This document shows positions 47,063-57,052 of a stretch of 64,000 nucleotides of DNA, piece after piece; positions within the stretch are counted from its first letter, which is position 1, and each line of letters begins with the position of its first letter. Origin of the DNA: Methylophaga sulfidovorans (GTDB lineage: Bacteria > Pseudomonadota > Gammaproteobacteria > Nitrosococcales > Methylophagaceae); NCBI RefSeq assembly GCF_900114205.1, contig NZ_FOSH01000005.1:1-64000 (forward strand), given 5' to 3'. Both the position numbers and the translations under genes were made by a program. The notes beneath the pieces are model-generated. The model saw only the letters and a program-made list of their open reading frames with translations, made no database searches and had not been told where the DNA came from.

Positions 47063-50000
47063 CTATTTGTTTTTATTAGACTTAAACACTTTCAACCACT
47101 CCTGCAAGTGATCTTCAAGGATAAATTTTTGACGTACCCAGTTTTGAAGCTGCCGACCTTGAGCGGCAATTTTCTCCGGTTCGGCTAAAGCGGCAAGGAT
47201 CGTTTCTATCCACACAGCCTTATCATTTGGAATTAATGTCACAGGAGCGCTATCTTGCTGGTATGGATAGATGTCACTGGCAATCACAGGCCAGCCCATG
47301 ACGCCATATTCAAGTAGACGTAAATTACTTTTTGCTTCGTTAAAAGGGTGTTCCTCTAGAGGTGCGAGAGCCAAATCTAAATCAAGCCCGGCTAAAGCCT
47401 GGGGATATTGATTAAACGACACAAATTGATGGAACTCTTTGACATAAGGCCTGAGTTCAAGCGGACACATCCCCATAAAAACCCAATCTACTCTATCTGC
47501 CAATGATTCAACAACATGAGCCATTAAAGCCAGATCGCCCGCATGCTGATTTGCCCCCGCCCAACCCACTCGCGGTTTTGGGTGTGCTTTTTTCTGTGGT
47601 GAGGATAGATTTAACCACCGTTGTGACTCCAACCTATTAGGAATAACCGTCACATTATCAGTATATTGACGACATAACTCGGCTAATGGCTCGGTAGAGA
47701 CGATTGTATGGTCACATAAGACGAGTGTTTTTCTGAGCCTTGAACGCATATCCCGGAAAACCAGTTTTTTTCTCTCGCTCATCTTTGGTAGGTTGGTGAC
47801 CAAGTCGTCTAAGGAAAAGACAATTTTGATTTGTGTTTGCTGCTTGACCTGTTTTAAAAATTCATAGGTCACGTCACTCAACATTTGTTGCACATAAAGC
47901 ACATCTGGCTCTAGCCGCATTAGTTCGTGTAATGTCGGTAATAATGGTTGCTCTTTAAACTCATGAAATGGCATCCATGTTAATTCAACATTACCTTGCT
48001 CAGCTAAAGCCTTCATTGGTGCAATCATTCGGTAGATACCCGAACCTGAACCATTGATAGGAAATACAACTACACGTGTTTTATCATGAAATCGTGGGTC
48101 CCACTGCCGTTGAATATCTACCTCAGGTGCAAAAAAACGGGAACGTAAACTCAGGTTGTCATTATAGAAAGGATCGTGTGTAAACAAATCAGACCACTTT
48201 TCGACGAGGTATTCTTCTCTGGGAAGATTGTAATTGGCCACACCATTTGACTGCTCCGCCAGCTTTTTGTCCTGAAACAAGGTGACATAGGGTGACCATA
48301 TAACGTTTTTACCTTGCTGCTGGATATTGAGACATAAATCCATCACGGCATAACGCGTATCTGAAAATGTGTTTTCACACAAACCACCAACCTTGATGAA
48401 TGTCTGTTTTTCAACCCCGAAACAAGCTGATGACACTGAGGAATATGGCTGAATACAGTGCGCTCGCTCCATATAGCCCGGTTCAGTAATATCGAGCCCT
48501 TGGAATAGACCACTGACATCATCCGTGATACCGAAAACGCCTCCAGCATGAATAATCTTGTTGTCATCATCGAGGATACGGGCCCCCACAATCTCCACAT
48601 CCTCTCTGGCCAACAATGGCATCATCTCATTTAGCCAATTGCCGTTCACAGCCATAGCAAAACAGGACATAACAACAATATAATCACCACTAGCGATGTT
48701 CACACCATGGTTAATAGCTGCGGAGTAGTTTTTCTGTTCAAAACGTGTTGAAACGAAACGTTCCGCCCACATTTCTGACGCCTCAGCATACACATCCTCG
48801 AGATCTTCAACATCACTCATGACATCTACAACGACCACTTCGTAGTTAATATAGGTCGTGTTGAGCTCTAATTCTTCCAAACATCGGGCAAGGTAGGAAA
48901 CATAGTTATGATGAGCAACGATAATAGAGACTTTGGGCTGATTTTTCGTACTGTAGACCGTCTGGAATCGCGGCTTGTTTTTGGGGTTCGATATTGTGGC
49001 AGAAATACCGGACCTGTTTAGATGCGCATGGCGGGTCAACCATTCATTTTCGGCCAATAGCTCTTTATTGATGTCTAATGGAGTTGAGGTGAGCAAGACA
49101 TCAGGGATATGAGAAAAAGCTGATTGCTGATACTGCTCATACACCTTAAATGCCATATCTGTGGCATGAACGTAAGCAAGATTCGAATACCCACCAACCT
49201 GTTCAAAGGCTTCTCTAATGACAATAAATGAACGCCCTAAATATGAATAAGCCCTTAAATAATCAAGGCTAAACTCCGGTTTGAACCAGATATCAGCTTT
49301 TGACTCATCGACTAATTCATCACTATAGATAAACTGTGCATTTGTCTCTAAGTTAATCGTATCAGCAAAGCTCAATAAGGCATGTGGGGCTAATTTATCT
49401 CCAGGGATTAATTGCATAATCCAGTCAAGCTGAGCGGCTGTGACAACTTGCTCAATGTCTTGATTGATATTTTCCCCTGATATCTGAACCCATTCAATAT
49501 TCTCTGGCACAGCGGAAAAAGCATCAGGGGCCGGGATATTACTCAGGATAGTCAAACCCCAAGCTTGATAAAGCTGTTGCTCAAGTGACTCAATCGTGTT
49601 GGAAAGGGCTTCCAATTCTGAAGCGTTAACCAAGATAAGCAAATGGAAGCTAGGATTGACTGTCCAAGTAGATACCATCCTTGTCGCTATTCGCGAAACA
49701 GTATCTTCGTTAACGGCGTTGTTGACTAACCATCGATTGTTAAAGCTTATTTGAGTCTGAGGTGGCGAGATGTTCATCGTGCTTCGCAAAGATGAACGGT
49801 AAAGAAAACTCAAAACCTGCTCTACCCACTGACGACTGCCATTATCTTGTTCTCGTTCCTGAAAGAGTTCGTGTGTATGGTTAATGAAGGTGTCAATAAA
49901 CTGCCAACAAGATTCAGTGTACTCAGTATATTCATCAGCAAAAGCCGTTAATTCAGCTTTTGCCGCCTTAACTTCGGTTGCTGAAGCTTTTGACGAAACA

Positions 50001-50731
50001 ATACCCAGTCCCTGCACTGATGCATCATATTTTTCTGTAAGAAAATCAGATTCAATCATCACGACAGTGCAACCGCATAAACGAGCTTCAGTAATGATCG
50101 CGGAGGGTTCGTAACAGTAGAGTATTTCTGATTGCCTTAATGTCTCAGCAATTTGCTCAGGTGTTAAAGAAACATCCTGACACAAGCTGACGGCATCTTT
50201 AGGGTGTTGATTGGCTTGACCACCACTTAATAGATATTTGTTGGCGTAATAACAACTCTGATTTCGTTTTTTATCAACAGGATTATTCCTGTTATTGAAT
50301 ATTGCTTGATTGACTGAGGGAATATGCAATATGTAAAGAGTCAAACCTTCGGGAATAAAATCCGAAGAATAGGCAAACATGACCTCTCCCGGATTAAAGG
50401 ACTCATCACCACCAACAGCACCAGGCTTATTAAGCAGCCATCTGGCGACAAATGGCATATTCATAGGGTTTCCATGAACCACTTCTGGATAAACCATAAT
50501 CGGGGTTAATCCCAATTGCTGATGCCTTAATACATCCTTTGGTGTGAGAAGAGGTGTTCTTAACGCATCTGTCTGAAGCCACTCCTCCATCACATAGGCC
50601 TCCATGCCTGATACATTTAAAGCATGGCATAAGGAGCGCAAAGCCCTGATCCCGGCAGACTTGGTCGAAGTTTTACCCGTGTAGATATAAAAAGGGCGAG
50701 AAGTGCTCGAAAAGAAACTGCGCTCAGTCAT
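47063..50731 (-). CDS. Multi-domain glycosyltransferase, probable flagellin glycosylation
   Basis: The 1222-residue protein seems to hold four glycosyltransferase-like units: an N-terminal GT4/GT1-like half (about 1-330, FYIYTGKTSTKSAGIRAL), a degenerate GT2-like region (about 365-560), a GT2 domain (about 605-870, VSIIVAHHNYVSYLARCLEEL, with KNYSAAINHGVNIASGDYIVV), and a C-terminal GT4-like domain (about 905-1215, with RVGWAGANQHAGDLALM and ESQRWLNL). There are no membrane helices. It ends 116 bases before flagellin 2, which points to cytoplasmic flagellin glycosylation. The acceptor and sugars cannot be read from sequence. Confidence 0.82.
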   Translation of the reverse strand: MTERSFFSSTSRPFYIYTGKTSTKSAGIRALRSLCHALNVSGMEAYVMEEWLQTDALRTPLLTPKDVLRHQQLGLTPIMVYPEVVHGNPMNMPFVARWLLNKPGAVGGDESFNPGEVMFAYSSDFIPEGLTLYILHIPSVNQAIFNNRNNPVDKKRNQSCYYANKYLLSGGQANQHPKDAVSLCQDVSLTPEQIAETLRQSEILYCYEPSAIITEARLCGCTVVMIESDFLTEKYDASVQGLGIVSSKASATEVKAAKAELTAFADEYTEYTESCWQFIDTFINHTHELFQEREQDNGSRQWVEQVLSFLYRSSLRSTMNISPPQTQISFNNRWLVNNAVNEDTVSRIATRMVSTWTVNPSFHLLILVNASELEALSNTIESLEQQLYQAWGLTILSNIPAPDAFSAVPENIEWVQISGENINQDIEQVVTAAQLDWIMQLIPGDKLAPHALLSFADTINLETNAQFIYSDELVDESKADIWFKPEFSLDYLRAYSYLGRSFIVIREAFEQVGGYSNLAYVHATDMAFKVYEQYQQSAFSHIPDVLLTSTPLDINKELLAENEWLTRHAHLNRSGISATISNPKNKPRFQTVYSTKNQPKVSIIVAHHNYVSYLARCLEELELNTTYINYEVVVVDVMSDVEDLEDVYAEASEMWAERFVSTRFEQKNYSAAINHGVNIASGDYIVVMSCFAMAVNGNWLNEMMPLLAREDVEIVGARILDDDNKIIHAGGVFGITDDVSGLFQGLDITEPGYMERAHCIQPYSSVSSACFGVEKQTFIKVGGLCENTFSDTRYAVMDLCLNIQQQGKNVIWSPYVTLFQDKKLAEQSNGVANYNLPREEYLVEKWSDLFTHDPFYNDNLSLRSRFFAPEVDIQRQWDPRFHDKTRVVVFPINGSGSGIYRMIAPMKALAEQGNVELTWMPFHEFKEQPLLPTLHELMRLEPDVLYVQQMLSDVTYEFLKQVKQQTQIKIVFSLDDLVTNLPKMSERKKLVFRDMRSRLRKTLVLCDHTIVSTEPLAELCRQYTDNVTVIPNRLESQRWLNLSSPQKKAHPKPRVGWAGANQHAGDLALMAHVVESLADRVDWVFMGMCPLELRPYVKEFHQFVSFNQYPQALAGLDLDLALAPLEEHPFNEAKSNLRLLEYGVMGWPVIASDIYPYQQDSAPVTLIPNDKAVWIETILAALAEPEKIAAQGRQLQNWVRQKFILEDHLQEWLKVFKSNKNK

Positions 50732-50769
50732 AAATCACCTATTACGCAAACTGAGGAATTTGAATAAGC

Positions 50770-51411
50770 CTAGCATTGGTTTGCTCTGATATTGATGAGT
50801 TCGAGTAAAGCTTGAGGTGTTTCAGCTTTATCATATTCAGCATTGGGGTCAGAGTCATATCCCCACATTACCATTAAAAAGTCGATAGCGTTTGTAGTAG
50901 CAGCTCTCATGTCTGCCTCAGTATCACCGATGTAGATGGTATTGCGTTTATCCATGTCATGATGAGAAATTACATAGTTGATTAGTTGGGCTTTATTTTT
51001 CATGCCAGACACGCCATCTAATGCATACACAGCACGGAAATAACGTTCCCAATTGAGATAGTCAATAATTTTCTCAGTTGGCTTTAAACGCTTGTTCGTC
51101 AAGATATATAGGCTATGCCCTGCAGACATTAACGTCGACAACATATCGTCTATTTGCTCAAAAACACGGCTTTCTTTGTAGCCATAGGTGTCATATTTCT
51201 GTTTGAAAGCTTCAGTTATGTCTGAGATCTTTGCTTGCTCACTTTCCGGTATGAGAATTTTTAACAACTCATTGAGTGGTGGTCCAATTAATTGAGTGGT
51301 TAGGGGCTGATTGAGTTTTATAGCGTACTCCTCAAGCGCCATAGATAAGGCAGATAAGATACTTTCTGAGGAGTCGATGAGAGTGCCATCCAGGTCAAAA
51401 ATAATATTCAT
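50770..51411 (-). CDS. HAD-family phosphatase (phosphoglycolate-phosphatase type)
   Basis: The 213-residue protein has HAD motif I MNIIFDLDGTLIDSSESI, an alpha-helical cap (about 15-85), motif II YILTNKRLKPT, and motifs III/IV with IYIGDTEADMRAATTNAID. The family removes phosphate from small metabolites. Placed among sugar enzymes, it may dephosphorylate a sugar phosphate intermediate. Its ATG overlaps the FkbM gene's stop (ATGA). Confidence 0.88.
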   Translation of the reverse strand: MNIIFDLDGTLIDSSESILSALSMALEEYAIKLNQPLTTQLIGPPLNELLKILIPESEQAKISDITEAFKQKYDTYGYKESRVFEQIDDMLSTLMSAGHSLYILTNKRLKPTEKIIDYLNWERYFRAVYALDGVSGMKNKAQLINYVISHHDMDKRNTIYIGDTEADMRAATTNAIDFLMVMWGYDSDPNAEYDKAETPQALLELINIRANQC

Positions 51412-52568
51412 AATGTTGCGTACAATACTGTCTCAGTACAAAAGGAAGTGTAGTTTCTCAAATAAAAGCGATACCCTAAATCCAAGCTAACAAGATAAAG
51501 AGGAATTTGCCAAACATGTTCCGGAGAATGATATACACAAATCGCTAAATCAGGGCTGTGGGTTGCAATCAATCGTTCAGCACCTTTCAATGCTTCCGGC
51601 TCAGCTCCTTCTATGTCCATGCTGATCATTGTTGGAGCAAGGTTTGGTAGTACATGATCCAAAGAAATGGCTTGTACTTTTAAGCTTCCATGTTCTGATA
51701 TTCTTGAACCAAGACCTGTTGCAGAGGTGTAATTAACGACTCGTTCATTACTATAAGCCGCACAAGGTAATGCAACAACATTGCGTGCCAGAAGACCAGA
51801 AGCAGATTCAAGGTAAGTGTGAAGTCTCTTGAAGATATCAGGATCGGCTTCTAAACAAACAATCTCATCGACTTTACCTTTGTTAGCATGCAATGAACGG
51901 ACAACATCACCGTCATATGATCCAATATTAACGAATGATCGATATCCCTTATTTAGCACAATATCACTTGGAAAATACTGTTCATGCTCTGGTCTGGAAG
52001 GGACAATTTCAGGCTTCCTGAGCATATGTGTCGATAGATAAGCTAAAAAAACCTCTTGGCTCATTGGGTCTTCCATGAGTTCAAATGCCAATAAAATGTC
52101 TCGTTTTCTCTTTAGAAAAAAATCAATTCCCTCATCAAAGGCATAATCAGGTTGAGAAAACGGGTTATGTATTGGATAGATATCTCTTAGATGGATAATG
52201 TCTGTGTATCCCAGCTTGGTAGCAACATGCGTCATTTCACCAGCAACCACAGGATTACCATGACATATCACAACCACACTTTGTTTGGCTTCAGTGTCAT
52301 CTACGTTAAACTCATCAGGGCTTCTAGCCGGAACATCGTGAAACAATGACGGTGTCTCAAAGCGCTTATCTAAGACAAGTGAAGGCGCATAGCCGAATAT
52401 ATCTTTTATAATTTCAAAAAACCAAATACTGCTTACGCCCGCTCCATACAGAACAATGTTCTTCCCGTAAAATGTGTCCTGAAGATTAAAGCTGTCAGGT
52501 GGATACTGCTTGTATTCAAAAAGCGCTTCTAGCTCAGCCCGATAGTCGCGTTTGTTTTTTTCCGGCAT
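51408..52568 (-). CDS. FkbM-family methyltransferase with N-terminal Rossmann-like module
   Basis: The 386-residue protein has an N-terminal region (about 33-150) with the nucleotide-binding signature NIVLYGAGVSS (GAG at 42-44) and an acidic residue at the end of the next strand (LVLDKR). A FkbM-type SAM-dependent O-methyltransferase domain follows (about 195-386) with FVNIGSYDGDVVRSLH, VCLEADPDIFKRL and MISMDIEGAEPEALKGAE. FkbM enzymes methylate sugar hydroxyls in antibiotics and glycans. It follows the radical SAM gene by 3 bases. Confidence 0.85.
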   Translation of the reverse strand: MPEKNKRDYRAELEALFEYKQYPPDSFNLQDTFYGKNIVLYGAGVSSIWFFEIIKDIFGYAPSLVLDKRFETPSLFHDVPARSPDEFNVDDTEAKQSVVVICHGNPVVAGEMTHVATKLGYTDIIHLRDIYPIHNPFSQPDYAFDEGIDFFLKRKRDILLAFELMEDPMSQEVFLAYLSTHMLRKPEIVPSRPEHEQYFPSDIVLNKGYRSFVNIGSYDGDVVRSLHANKGKVDEIVCLEADPDIFKRLHTYLESASGLLARNVVALPCAAYSNERVVNYTSATGLGSRISEHGSLKVQAISLDHVLPNLAPTMISMDIEGAEPEALKGAERLIATHSPDLAICVYHSPEHVWQIPLYLVSLDLGYRFYLRNYTSFCTETVLYATL

Positions 52569-52571
52569 AAG

Positions 52572-53906
52572 TTAAGGAGTCGATACGATAGCAATTTTAT
52601 CCAATAAGTGGGCAAAGCGATCATCTTTTGCCTGTACTCCCGATTTAGCAACAGGCGCGCCACCATCGCTACATCGAGCACAACTCTCATAGTAGAGTCT
52701 ATTGTGCAGTGCTGTTATTTCATGTCGTAAATTTGGGCTATCTAACGAAATATAGTCACTTGGATAATCATCAGCATGGAGCTCATGCACGGCAAGGCTG
52801 GTACTGCAAGGATAAAGTCGACCATTCAATAATGCTTGGCAGGTCTTTGTCGAATTACAAGACGCTTTCATAGATGCCAATTGCTCTGTCGGGATAGTTT
52901 TTTCCATCAATGATGGTGTAGTGGCCCAGACAGGCTCACCTGTTGTGTAATGAATACCATTAGTTTTTATTTTTTCAACATTCTGCTGAAATAATTGTTT
53001 TTGCTTAGAAGTTAATGACCGTGTGTAATCGGAAAAGATAACGCGAGTCCTATTATTTTTTAGTACTTGAATCGCTTCATCAGATATTTTGCAAATACCA
53101 CTTGTTGTGATGCCGAGTACACCAAAATTCGTTTTTTCCAATATGTCAGCAATTATCTGGGGAAAATCAGGATGAAGAAAAGGCTCACCACCAATTACAG
53201 AAACGAAAGCGACGGTATCAATCACATCAAAAAAAGCATCAATATCGTGTTTAATTTGTTGGTAAGGCACATGCGTATCTAAACCTTTATCCGCATAAAC
53301 ATTCATGTATGCACCACAATCTTTACATCCGAGAGTGCACTTGAAACTTAAAAATACGTCCATTACCTGAAAAGACAGTTTTTGCGATGATTGCTGTAGC
53401 TTAGGATTGCCTCGATCTCTTTCAGAAAACGCCAATAAACGTTCACAGTTTGTCCAGTTGCATGCTGTGGTATTCAAGCAATTTTTAGGGTCAAACCCCA
53501 CCTCAGCTCTCATGTCACAAAAAGCCGACTCGAATAAGGCCATGCCATCAATAACATTTGTGTACCCTTTATCATGAAGCTCTCTCATGATGGTGGTACC
53601 AGACAAACTACCATTAGGAATGCAGTGAATAATTAAAACATCATCACACTGTAATTCTTCAGAAAATGGATATGACACTCTAATGCCATTCAATGATTTT
53701 AAATCATCCGCTCTTACATCCCAGTAGAGAATGTTATCCGTTGCAAAGCCTCGTTCAATCAGGGCTTGTCCAATTTCTTTTCCAAATCCTCCTGCGCCTC
53801 TTAAAACAATTTGCTTGAAAGACCGCAACATTTGAAAGAAAGAGCTATCGACAGTGTCTGTATATCGAACGCTTTCCAGAGCTTGATTAATTGATTGAAC
53901 ATTCAT
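52572..53906 (-). CDS. Radical SAM protein with N-terminal Rossmann-like module
   Basis: The 444-residue protein starts with a Rossmann-like module (about 28-125; QIVLRGAGGFGKEIG, GAG at 37-39), then a radical SAM core with the 4Fe-4S motif at Cys190, Cys194 and Cys197 (KCTLGCKDC) and GGEP (239-242). The C-terminal region has more cysteines (CNSTKTCQALLNGRLYPCST and ESCARC), like the auxiliary-cluster SPASM/twitch proteins. The reaction is not known; SAM radical enzymes in sugar clusters may do dehydrogenation, epimerisation or C-methylation. It is 23 bases after the SDR gene. Confidence 0.82.
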   Translation of the reverse strand: MNVQSINQALESVRYTDTVDSSFFQMLRSFKQIVLRGAGGFGKEIGQALIERGFATDNILYWDVRADDLKSLNGIRVSYPFSEELQCDDVLIIHCIPNGSLSGTTIMRELHDKGYTNVIDGMALFESAFCDMRAEVGFDPKNCLNTTACNWTNCERLLAFSERDRGNPKLQQSSQKLSFQVMDVFLSFKCTLGCKDCGAYMNVYADKGLDTHVPYQQIKHDIDAFFDVIDTVAFVSVIGGEPFLHPDFPQIIADILEKTNFGVLGITTSGICKISDEAIQVLKNNRTRVIFSDYTRSLTSKQKQLFQQNVEKIKTNGIHYTTGEPVWATTPSLMEKTIPTEQLASMKASCNSTKTCQALLNGRLYPCSTSLAVHELHADDYPSDYISLDSPNLRHEITALHNRLYYESCARCSDGGAPVAKSGVQAKDDRFAHLLDKIAIVSTP

Positions 53907-53929
53907 AAGTTTATTTCCACTTAATATTG

Positions 53930-55054
53930 TTACGCCCTACCTGCTTTTCGACAACGTTTAAAAGCATACTTACAAGCGTCATCAAGAGTCATGCCAACAT
54001 AGTCTTCGGCAGAAAACCATTGACCTTGAACATAATCATCCAGTAAAAGCGGCATCAATGCACCAGGCATTATTGAATCCAAACCATTAGGCGCAGCTTC
54101 TCCACCCATATCCGTTCTCACCCAGCCCGGATCAAAACAAGACATCAATACCCCACTATTTTGCAGCTCATGAGCCATGTCAAATACATATTTATCGAGA
54201 GCGGCTTTACTGCATGCATAAGCCATTTCAGCCGGACGATGACGTATATTTGAACTGATATTAATGACTCGTCCAAATCCTCGCTTCATCATATTAGGAA
54301 TGATATGAGAAGATAAAAGGACAGGAGCGATGGTATTAACCTGATAGGCCGATAAATAGTCAGCTTGTTGCTGATTCCAGATATTCGATAATCCCTTAGG
54401 GGCTACCCCAGCGCTGTTCACCAAAATATCAATCTCCACGTCGGCAACCTCTTCCTCAAGAAAGACCTTTAAAGCCTGACTATCCATGAGATCTACACCG
54501 TATGGCTGGATATCCACTGGGTAGGAAGAACAGACCTCAATCAGCTTTTCACAATGCTGTTTAGCGCGAGCAATAGCAATTATATTTACACCATAAAAGG
54601 CTAGTGTTTTAGCGATAGTAAAACCAATACCTCTGGATGCCCCAGTGATAAGTGCATACTTTCCCTTTAACCTATTTGTTGAGGCGGATTTCTCATATGC
54701 GACATTTTCAGAAAAACTAATATCAACTGATTTAATTTGGCTGATCACATCGTATGCTCTATCAAAAAAGAGCGTATAGATCGATTGAGGCTTGATGCCT
54801 AAATGTAAAAGCTGTTCAACAATGTGAGAATATCGTTTCACCATAATTACAACACTAGGATTCTTCATTGTTGTAATAAATTCAGGGGAACGACATTCAA
54901 TTCCCAAGAAATGTTTACCCCATTTTGTTTCGTCATTGTCTATGACATAAACAGGTAAGCGACCAAAAACTAACAAAATCTGGTTTAGGCAACTTTCAAA
55001 CATAGCCCCCGTCCCAAAGATGACCAGCTCGCTGTTTACCGAAACCGTCGCCAT
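53930..55054 (-). CDS. Short-chain dehydrogenase/reductase with N-terminal Rossmann-like module
   Basis: The 374-residue protein has an N-terminal module (about 8-120; ELVIFGTGAMFES, GTG at 14-16, then VIDNDE) fused to a classical SDR (about 130-374). The SDR has the cofactor loop TGASRGIG (137-144), NSAG (213-216) and catalytic Ser267/268, Tyr279 and Lys283 (AYACSKAAL). Typical SDRs are near 250 residues, so the extra 120 are unusual. It may oxidise or reduce a sugar carbon. It ends just before the radical SAM gene. Confidence 0.85.
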   Translation of the reverse strand: MATVSVNSELVIFGTGAMFESCLNQILLVFGRLPVYVIDNDETKWGKHFLGIECRSPEFITTMKNPSVVIMVKRYSHIVEQLLHLGIKPQSIYTLFFDRAYDVISQIKSVDISFSENVAYEKSASTNRLKGKYALITGASRGIGFTIAKTLAFYGVNIIAIARAKQHCEKLIEVCSSYPVDIQPYGVDLMDSQALKVFLEEEVADVEIDILVNSAGVAPKGLSNIWNQQQADYLSAYQVNTIAPVLLSSHIIPNMMKRGFGRVINISSNIRHRPAEMAYACSKAALDKYVFDMAHELQNSGVLMSCFDPGWVRTDMGGEAAPNGLDSIMPGALMPLLLDDYVQGQWFSAEDYVGMTLDDACKYAFKRCRKAGRA

Positions 55055-55059
55055 GTTTC

Positions 55060-55839
55060 TTAACCGATCATGACCAGACCACTAGACCAATATTCAGCCA
55101 CCTGCCCCAAATGCACACGACGATTGAAAGTCAGATCATAACCATAGGCTTCAAAGTGATAAGCTACATTCTGTTCTGTAGAAACCAACCCCGATAACCA
55201 CAACAATGGCGGGTAACCTTCTTTTCTGAAAAGTAAGTCGGGCATGCTGACAAATGCTGCAGAGGTATCAAAACCACCAGCAAGGGAAAACTGTTCAGGT
55301 AACGTCGCCATCCTCTCAATGGCAGCTGGCACTGAGTACTCTGATAAACATGGGAAATACACCCCCACTACGACTTCATTAGCCATCTGGTCCAGTACCT
55401 GCTGATGCCGAGAGCCTGGAGCCACTGATAACTGACCATTTAAAGATCTAGGAGAATGATTTTTAAAATCATAGTCAGGAAAAAAAGAATTAAACGCCGA
55501 TTGAACAGCGGGTAAAAAAGTCGACTCCATTGCCTGCCCTATATCATCATATACCGCTTTAGGCAGGATGAATGGCGCCATGGCTCCATTCAGAATTGGC
55601 TTCATCAACTTATTGTCAGCAATTTCAGCCAATATTGATGTTACTCGAGATTCATACTGTTCTTGAGAGATTGCATCACTGATTGAAAAAGCCTGATTTA
55701 AACGCTCATAACTCGCTGAATAATTTATATCCGGTTTATCAATCAGGAAGTAACGGCGTGTTTTCTGATGGGCTGGGGCATTGATTCCGGTTGGTAAACA
55801 ACGGCCAAACTCATCAAATAATGGGCTTGTCTCGGGCAT
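55060..55839 (-). CDS. Unrecognised protein of the glycan island
   Basis: The 259-residue product (from MPETSPLFDEFGRCLPTG) is not one I recognise. It has no signal peptide, membrane helix or obvious metal or nucleotide motif. Visible segments are a Pro/Ala-rich start, FFPDYDFKNHSPRSLNGQL, NEVVVGVYFPCLSEYSVP and a C-terminal end YWSSGLVMIG. AGGA lies about 7 bases before this ATG; a longer frame begins at 55878. It is packed between the radical SAM gene at 55898 and the SDR gene (5-base gap), so it belongs to the same pathway. Confidence 0.7.
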   Translation of the reverse strand: MPETSPLFDEFGRCLPTGINAPAHQKTRRYFLIDKPDINYSASYERLNQAFSISDAISQEQYESRVTSILAEIADNKLMKPILNGAMAPFILPKAVYDDIGQAMESTFLPAVQSAFNSFFPDYDFKNHSPRSLNGQLSVAPGSRHQQVLDQMANEVVVGVYFPCLSEYSVPAAIERMATLPEQFSLAGGFDTSAAFVSMPDLLFRKEGYPPLLWLSGLVSTEQNVAYHFEAYGYDLTFNRRVHLGQVAEYWSSGLVMIG

Positions 55840-55897
55840 TTCATTTTCCTGTGATTTTATTTTTACTTCTAGGCTCATCAGTTATTCTTTTATTGCA

Positions 55898-57013
55898 TTA
55901 ATCAGTGAGAGAGTCATTGTCAGAGAACCCCTCACCCCATGGTAGAGGAAGATGAGTGGCACCAGCTGTTTTCTCAGTATGGATTTTGATGAATTTAGGA
56001 TCTTCACCAATCAGGCAATCGGGGCGATGAGGACCAAGCCATGGATTACGCATACCGCGATCAAGCACTTCTTTAAGTGATGTTTCAAACAGATTGCCAA
56101 TAGAAAAGTCGATATATGGACATGGTGTGACTTCACCCGTAGATGTCACCGTGATAATGCCTTTTACTGTGATACACCCTTTATGAGAACCATATGAAGG
56201 CGTCATATGCGTAAACACGTTGTAGTCTTTTTCTAACTGACGCAGTACATCCGCATCTTCTTTTTCAATAACAAACTCCGGGTGTTCAGTACATGAACCG
56301 GTTGGTTTCGCATAAGAAACATACAATCCGACGTTTTTATCGGTGCAGTACTGACACATTTCTAGAAACTCTTCGGTTTTGGCCCGACCTTTGACAAGGA
56401 CTGTAGATAAAATCAGATTTAATCCTGCATCTAGGGCTGCATCAATAGCACGCATAACACGTTTGTACGAGCCTTTTTTATTACGGAAATTATCATGGTC
56501 TTCTTCTATAAAGCTATCAAGGGATAACTGTATCTTTTCAACGCCAATCTCTTTCAGATGTTTAGCTTTTTCATCATCGAGAAACCAGCCATTGGTATCC
56601 AAAATAACGTAATGCTTTTCCGGATCAATTGCTGCCACAACCTCATCTAGGTCACGCATCACTAACGGTTCACCGCCAGTGATAACAAATCGGGCTAACC
56701 CAAGCTCGTCTGCTTCTTTTGATAACTTACGAATGTCATCCAAATCAATTTTTTTACGCTCATCTTTCACATGCAGTACTTTTTCCATGTGACGATCCAT
56801 GTAGTATTCAGCAGAGCAATGAGTACATTGAAAGTTACATAAATAACTTTTTTCCAAGCGAATAATTGGACTGATTTCACCACGCCCTTCCATAGCATGA
56901 ATATTGGCAAGCTTCTCAGCCACATAAGGCTTTCTGGCCCTGAGTCCCTCACGTTTTGCCAGTTCATCGGCTGAGAGCACACTATCACTTTGTTCTACAG
57001 CTAGATTTAACAT
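55898..57013 (-). CDS. Radical SAM protein (SPASM/MoaA-like)
   Basis: The 371-residue protein has an N-terminal helical extension (about 1-50), the 4Fe-4S motif at Cys59, Cys63 and Cys66 (YLCNFQCTHC), GGEP (113-116), and further cysteines at 280, 298 and 333 with ITVTSTGEVTPCPYIDFSIGNLF, the pattern of SPASM-type proteins that bind auxiliary clusters. The substrate is unknown. SPASM proteins often modify peptides, but relatives in sugar clusters act on small molecules. It leads the run of unknown-SDR-radical SAM-FkbM-HAD-glycosyltransferase genes. Confidence 0.82.
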   Translation of the reverse strand: MLNLAVEQSDSVLSADELAKREGLRARKPYVAEKLANIHAMEGRGEISPIIRLEKSYLCNFQCTHCSAEYYMDRHMEKVLHVKDERKKIDLDDIRKLSKEADELGLARFVITGGEPLVMRDLDEVVAAIDPEKHYVILDTNGWFLDDEKAKHLKEIGVEKIQLSLDSFIEEDHDNFRNKKGSYKRVMRAIDAALDAGLNLILSTVLVKGRAKTEEFLEMCQYCTDKNVGLYVSYAKPTGSCTEHPEFVIEKEDADVLRQLEKDYNVFTHMTPSYGSHKGCITVKGIITVTSTGEVTPCPYIDFSIGNLFETSLKEVLDRGMRNPWLGPHRPDCLIGEDPKFIKIHTEKTAGATHLPLPWGEGFSDNDSLTD

Positions 57014-57052
57014 AGCTTTATCCTCTTCGTTTGTTCGCTTATTCAGTTCACA

